This document shows, one piece after another, positions 60,445 to 64,000 of a stretch of DNA of 64,000 nucleotides. The notes below the pieces were generated by a model, which saw only the letters and a program-made list of their open reading frames with translations, was not told where the DNA came from and searched no databases. How positions within the stretch are numbered: position 1 is the stretch's first letter; each line of letters starts with the position of its first letter. Position numbers and translations under genes: made by a program. This DNA is from Sphingomonas sp. 3P27F8 (GTDB lineage Bacteria > Pseudomonadota > Alphaproteobacteria > Sphingomonadales > Sphingomonadaceae). The stretch is taken from assembly GCF_005502745.1 (NCBI RefSeq), contig NZ_SCNL01000007.1:1-64000 (forward strand), given 5' to 3'.

Positions 60445-60992
60445 TGCTTTTCCCGCCAGACTCCTGAGGCGAACACGATCCGCTGGAAATCGATCTGATG
60501 CGCGGCGACAGCGCCTACCGTGCGATCCGCAGGCGGGCAAGGCGTATGCGCAGAACGCGGCTTCGCAGAAGCTGCATTCAACGCGGGCAAAAGCAGGATG
60601 GCTGCGCAGGAACCAATGGCCGCTCGATGTCCTGATGCTTAGGTTAGACCGACCTTACCGTCGTCCGCCGGGAGGCGAATCTCGAGATGGCCACGCTCGA
60701 TGCCGTGTTGATCACCGATATCCAGCCCAGGGATTGCAGGTTGCCGATCCGGCGCCCGCATATGCGTGCCTCCTGGCCATCGGCGATCCCGGTGCGGGTG
60801 ATCCGCCAAGAGCGCCCATTACATAAGAACCGCTGCACAGTTCCGGCATGCGGCGCCTCGAACGTGGATTTGTCGCTTGAACAGTGCCGAGGCACTCGTG
60901 TCCGCGGCAACCACAAGTTAGACTGGGGCAATGCAATCGTTGAGCCTTGATGCCGGTGCGCACCTCCAACACCCTGTTGCCGGCCTGTGGCC
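60445..60992. other. Region before nhaA, no gene recognised
   Basis: About 550 bp. Several open frames exist on both strands but none has a plausible start signal or a recognisable product. The last ~50 bp upstream of nhaA may hold its promoter, but no clear -10 or -35 pair was picked out. Confidence 0.5.
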
Positions 60993-62186
60993 ATGAGCCG
61001 TCGGCCTGCTTCGGCATTGCGCGCGTTCCTGAGCGGCGAAACGGCAGGAGGCTTCGTACTGATCGCGGCCGCCGGACTGGCCATGGTCGCGGCGAACATG
61101 CCGGCAACCGCAGGCTCGTATGCGCGCATGCTGCATGCCGAAACCGGGCCAACGCTGTCGACGGCGCTAGGCCCGATGACGGTGCATCTGTGGATCAACG
61201 ATGCGCTGATGGCGCTGTTTTTCCTGCTCGTCGGACTGGAGATCAAGCGCGAGTTCGTCGACGGGCGGCTGGCGCGCGCCGATCAGCGGCGGCTGCCGTT
61301 CATCGCCGCCGCCGCCGGCATGGCAGTGCCTGCGCTAGTCTATCTGCTGGTGGTGGGTGACAACAGCGGCCTTCAGCGCGGCTGGGCGATTCCGGCGGCG
61401 ACCGATATCGCCTTCGCCATCGGCGTGATGGCGATGCTGGGCAAGCGCGTGCCGCCCGCACTCAAGCTGTTGCTCACAACTGTCGCGATCGTTGACGACA
61501 TGGGGGCGGTAGCGATCATCGCACTCGCTTATACCGAGGAGATTAGGGCGCTGGCGCTGATCGGCGCAGCGCTGGCGCTGGTGGTGCTGTATGTCATGAA
61601 CCGACGCGGCGTGCATAAGCTCTGGCCGTACCTGTTCGCCGGTTTGGCGCTGTGGCTTTTTGTGCTGCAATCTGGCGTTCACGCAACAGTCGCCGGGGTG
61701 TTGACCGCCATGTTCATCCCGGTAGTGCCAACGCCCGGTGCGCCCGACGCGCCGGAATCACCGCTCCACCGCCTGGAACATGCGCTCAGCCCATGGGTGG
61801 CGCTGGTGATCGTCCCACTGTTTGCCTTTGCCAATGCCGGCGTCTCGTTGGGCGGTGTCGGCTGGAGCGTGTTGGCGCAGCCGGTGGTGCTGGGTGTTTC
61901 GCTCGGGCTGTTTCTGGGCAAGCAATTCGGCGTATTCGGCGGTATCTGGTGCGCGGTGCGCCTCGGCATCGCGAAGCGGCCGGGCGGGGTGAGCTGGCTG
62001 CAGATCTACGGCATGGCGCTGCTGGCCGGTATAGGCTTCACCATGAGCCTGTTCATCGGCGACCTGGCTTTCCCCGGCGATGGCGCGCTGGTGGAAGAGG
62101 TCAAGATAGGTGTGCTGGCCGGATCGTTGCTTTCGGCGGTCACCGGGTTCGCGGCGCTGGCGCTGGCCGGCCGCTCACGCGCCTGA
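60993..62186 (+). CDS. nhaA: Na+/H+ antiporter NhaA
   Basis: A 397-residue inner-membrane antiporter with 12 hydrophobic segments. Signature sites are the AIVDDMGAV motif, whose Asp pair binds and exchanges Na+ and H+, HLWINDALMALFFLLVGLEI in TM3, and WAIPAATDIAFAIGVMA. It expels sodium at alkaline pH. ATG 60993 was preferred over the upstream GTG 60987. The gene overlaps the convergent rlmE by 12 bp at its end. Confidence 0.96.
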   Translation: MSRRPASALRAFLSGETAGGFVLIAAAGLAMVAANMPATAGSYARMLHAETGPTLSTALGPMTVHLWINDALMALFFLLVGLEIKREFVDGRLARADQRRLPFIAAAAGMAVPALVYLLVVGDNSGLQRGWAIPAATDIAFAIGVMAMLGKRVPPALKLLLTTVAIVDDMGAVAIIALAYTEEIRALALIGAALALVVLYVMNRRGVHKLWPYLFAGLALWLFVLQSGVHATVAGVLTAMFIPVVPTPGAPDAPESPLHRLEHALSPWVALVIVPLFAFANAGVSLGGVGWSVLAQPVVLGVSLGLFLGKQFGVFGGIWCAVRLGIAKRPGGVSWLQIYGMALLAGIGFTMSLFIGDLAFPGDGALVEEVKIGVLAGSLLSAVTGFAALALAGRSRA

Positions 62187-62861
62187 CGTGGAATCGTCCC
62201 TCCGGCCTTTGAAGCCCTGCGCTACAACAAACCACTCGACGCTGCCCTTGCGGCTGGCGGGCGGCTTCGCGTGTTTCACGGAGGTGAAGTGGCGCTTCAT
62301 CTCCGCCACCAACGCGGAATCCGCGCCGCCCGCGAACACCTTCGAAACGAAGGTGCCGCCCGGCGCCAGCACCTCGATCGCGAAGGCGAACGCGGTTTCG
62401 ACCAGCGCCATCGTGCGCAATGCGTCGGTCTGCGGATGCCCGACGGTATTCGCCGCCATATCGGAAAGCACGATATCGGGCGCGCCGCCCAGCGCGTCCA
62501 TGAGCATCGCGGGTGCGGCATCGTCCATGAAATCATGCTGGAAGATCGTCACCCCATCGATCGGATCGACCGGCAACAGGTCAATCCCCACCACGGCGGC
62601 TTTGGGGGCCATCCGCCGCACCACCTGGCTCCAGCCGCCCGGTGCGATGCCCAGGTCGACGACGCGCTTCGCGCCCTTCAGGATACCGAAACGCTCGTCC
62701 AGCTCGGTCAGCTTGTAGGCGGCGCGGCTGCGATAGCCTTCCGCCTTCGCACGATGGACGTAAGGATCGTTGAGCTGCCGTTCCAGCCAGCGTGTCGATT
62801 GCGCGCTGCGGTTTCGGGCGGTGCGTACGCGCTGACGCAGCCCGGAGCCACCGCGCGTCAT
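62175..62861 (-). CDS. rlmE: 23S rRNA (uridine-2'-O)-methyltransferase RlmE
   Basis: A 228-residue SAM methyltransferase: SRAAYKLTELDERFGILKGA, RVVDLGIAPGGWSQV (SAM motif I), DIVLSDMAANTVGHPQTDAL and GGTFVSKVFAGGADSALVAE are RrmJ/FtsJ hallmarks, and the K-D-K-E catalytic set can be matched (Lys in YKL, Asp in LSDMA, Lys in VSKVF, Glu in SVEWF). It methylates U2552 of 23S rRNA. The ATG start overlaps the ppx stop (ATGA, 62858-62861). Confidence 0.95.
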   Translation of the reverse strand: MTRGGSGLRQRVRTARNRSAQSTRWLERQLNDPYVHRAKAEGYRSRAAYKLTELDERFGILKGAKRVVDLGIAPGGWSQVVRRMAPKAAVVGIDLLPVDPIDGVTIFQHDFMDDAAPAMLMDALGGAPDIVLSDMAANTVGHPQTDALRTMALVETAFAFAIEVLAPGGTFVSKVFAGGADSALVAEMKRHFTSVKHAKPPASRKGSVEWFVVAQGFKGRRDDSTSGA

Positions 62862-63895
62862 CGGCCAGCCGCCATCAGCCTGCGCAATATGCCCTCGCGG
62901 ATACCGCGATCCGCCACCCCGATCCGTTCGGCCGGCCACAGATCGAGGATCGTCTCGAGGATCGCACAGCCCGCCACGACCAGATCGGCCCGTTCGCGGC
63001 CGATGCAAGGCAGGGCCGCCCGTTCCGCCGGGGACATATGGGCAAGACTGTTGGACACGTCGCGCATCGCGTGCGCCGGCGCGATCAGCCCGTCAACCGC
63101 CGCGCGATCATAGCGATCGAGCCCCAGGTGGACAGAGGCGAGGGTCGTCACCGTGCCCGATGTGCCCAGCAACCGATGCTCCCCTGCCCCCCTCGGCAAC
63201 CGCTGCGCGAACGGCGCAAAGCTTTCGCGCACCAGCGCGCGCATCCGCTCATAGGTGGCGGCCCGGCCTGCTGCGCCTTCGGCCACTGCAACGCTTTCAG
63301 TCAGAGAAACGACGCCCCACGGCGCGGAATGCCAGTCCAGCACGGTGGGAACGGTGGCGGTCGTGTCGATCAGCACCAGTTCGGTCGATCCGCCGCCGAT
63401 GTCGAACACCAGTGCGGGGCCGTCTCCGGGCTCCAGCAGCACGTGGCAGCCGAGCACCGCCAGTCGCGCTTCCTCCTCCGCCGAGATGATATGGAGTTGG
63501 ATCCCCGTTTCCGAGCGCACGCGCGCGATGAATTCGGCCCCGTTCGATGCACGCCGGCACGCCTCGGTCGCCACGGAACGTGCAAGTGCGACGTTGCGGC
63601 GACTCAGCTTGTCGGCGCAAACGCGCAGCGCGGCGAGGGTGCGATCGATCGCCGCGTCGGAAAGCCGCCCACTGCTCGCCAGTCCTTCGCCGAGCCGAAC
63701 GATGCGCGAGAAAGCGTCCACCACCGCAAACCCATCGCCCTGCGGCCGCGCGATCAGCAGCCGGCAATTGTTGGTGCCGAGATCGAGCGCCGCGTAATGA
63801 CGCGCGAAACCGGTGCGGGGCCGCGCTGGAGTGGTAGCCGTTCGACCGGGACCCTGCCCCTGCCGGTGCGGCAAGCTGGCGGAAAAGTCGCCCAT
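62858..63895 (-). CDS. ppx: Ppx/GppA exopolyphosphatase-family phosphatase
   Basis: A 345-residue member of the ASKHA-fold Ppx/GppA family: FARHYAALDLGTNNCRLLIA (phosphate loop 1), RSVATEACRRASNGAEFIAR, ISAEEEARLAVLGCHVLL, VFDIGGGSTELVLIDT (phosphate loop 2, with GGGSTE) and LLGTSGTVTTLASVHLGLDR. The short single-domain form is usual for alphaproteobacteria. It degrades polyphosphate or pppGpp. A ~25-residue basic N-terminal tail precedes the fold. It is followed by rlmE. Confidence 0.92.
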   Translation of the reverse strand: MGDFSASLPHRQGQGPGRTATTPARPRTGFARHYAALDLGTNNCRLLIARPQGDGFAVVDAFSRIVRLGEGLASSGRLSDAAIDRTLAALRVCADKLSRRNVALARSVATEACRRASNGAEFIARVRSETGIQLHIISAEEEARLAVLGCHVLLEPGDGPALVFDIGGGSTELVLIDTTATVPTVLDWHSAPWGVVSLTESVAVAEGAAGRAATYERMRALVRESFAPFAQRLPRGAGEHRLLGTSGTVTTLASVHLGLDRYDRAAVDGLIAPAHAMRDVSNSLAHMSPAERAALPCIGRERADLVVAGCAILETILDLWPAERIGVADRGIREGILRRLMAAGR

Positions 63896-64000
63896 TGCCG
63901 TTACTTTCTATTCTGTTCTGCCGCCACGAAACTTCTGCTTCGCCCGGTGCTTGGACCTGAGGCTACAGATTCGTGACCGGCCCGGCAAGCCACGCTTGAC

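Noticed and set aside
60644-61246. Long open frames on both strands before and over the nhaA start
   Set aside because: No recognisable product, no ribosome-binding site, and the right part is antisense to nhaA.

Overview
The window is high-GC alphaproteobacterial chromosome, most like a sphingomonad (Sphingomonadales). The support is the compact GC-rich coding with ATGA/GTGA overlaps, the rpiB-glyA-nrdR-trmJ order, the TonB-dependent receptor and the polysaccharide locus. The assignment is inferred from gene content, not from a marker gene. About 50 genes are supported, plus one tRNA, one CRISPR array, one tracrRNA, several repeats and several gene remnants.

Layout. (1) 1-3020, minus: housekeeping run rpiB, glyA, a small membrane protein, nrdR and a TrmJ-like RNA methylase cut by the window edge. 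(2) 3112-12077, minus: a probable acyl-CoA catabolic operon (amidohydrolase, uncharacterised protein, APH-like kinase, double CaiB CoA-transferase, enoyl-CoA hydratase, thiolase-like protein). (3) 12150-30641: a flavin reductase, a class A PBP, a DMT exporter, an SDR, an M28 peptidase, pepN, csaA, a GST, the gltD-DUF2059-gltB operon, uppP and an NDUFA9-like SDR.

(4) 30746-41450 is an accessory island starting at tRNA-Leu(CAG). It holds a decayed nuclease toxin with an intact immunity gene, a second toxin-immunity pair flanked by 49-bp direct repeats, a frameshifted GIY-YIG nuclease remnant, a possible PD-(D/E)XK protein, a decayed serine recombinase, and a complete type II-C CRISPR-Cas locus. 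That locus is tracrRNA, cas9 (1062 aa), cas1, cas2 and an array of 19 repeats and 18 spacers. Upstream of cas9 a degenerate CRISPR repeat lies just 5' of the tracrRNA anti-repeat and is more complementary to it than the array repeat is. This is the layout of a natural single-guide RNA. A perfect 16-bp inverted repeat lies just before the cas9 ribosome-binding site.

(5) 41721-44823: molbindin, a ModE-like regulator and a TonB-dependent receptor, a possible molybdate-linked unit. (6) 45444-60444: a Wzx/Wzy-type surface polysaccharide locus. It has an initiating sugar transferase, a GNAT, two DegT-family proteins (the second lacking the PLP lysine), a CapE-like dehydratase, a flippase, a GT2, a polymerase-like protein and a Tat-exported beta-helix protein. 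These converge on an acetyltransferase, two further glycosyltransferases and an epimerase. (7) 60993-63895: nhaA, rlmE and ppx.

The island and CRISPR genes appear less GC-rich than their neighbours by eye, which fits acquisition; no composition was calculated.
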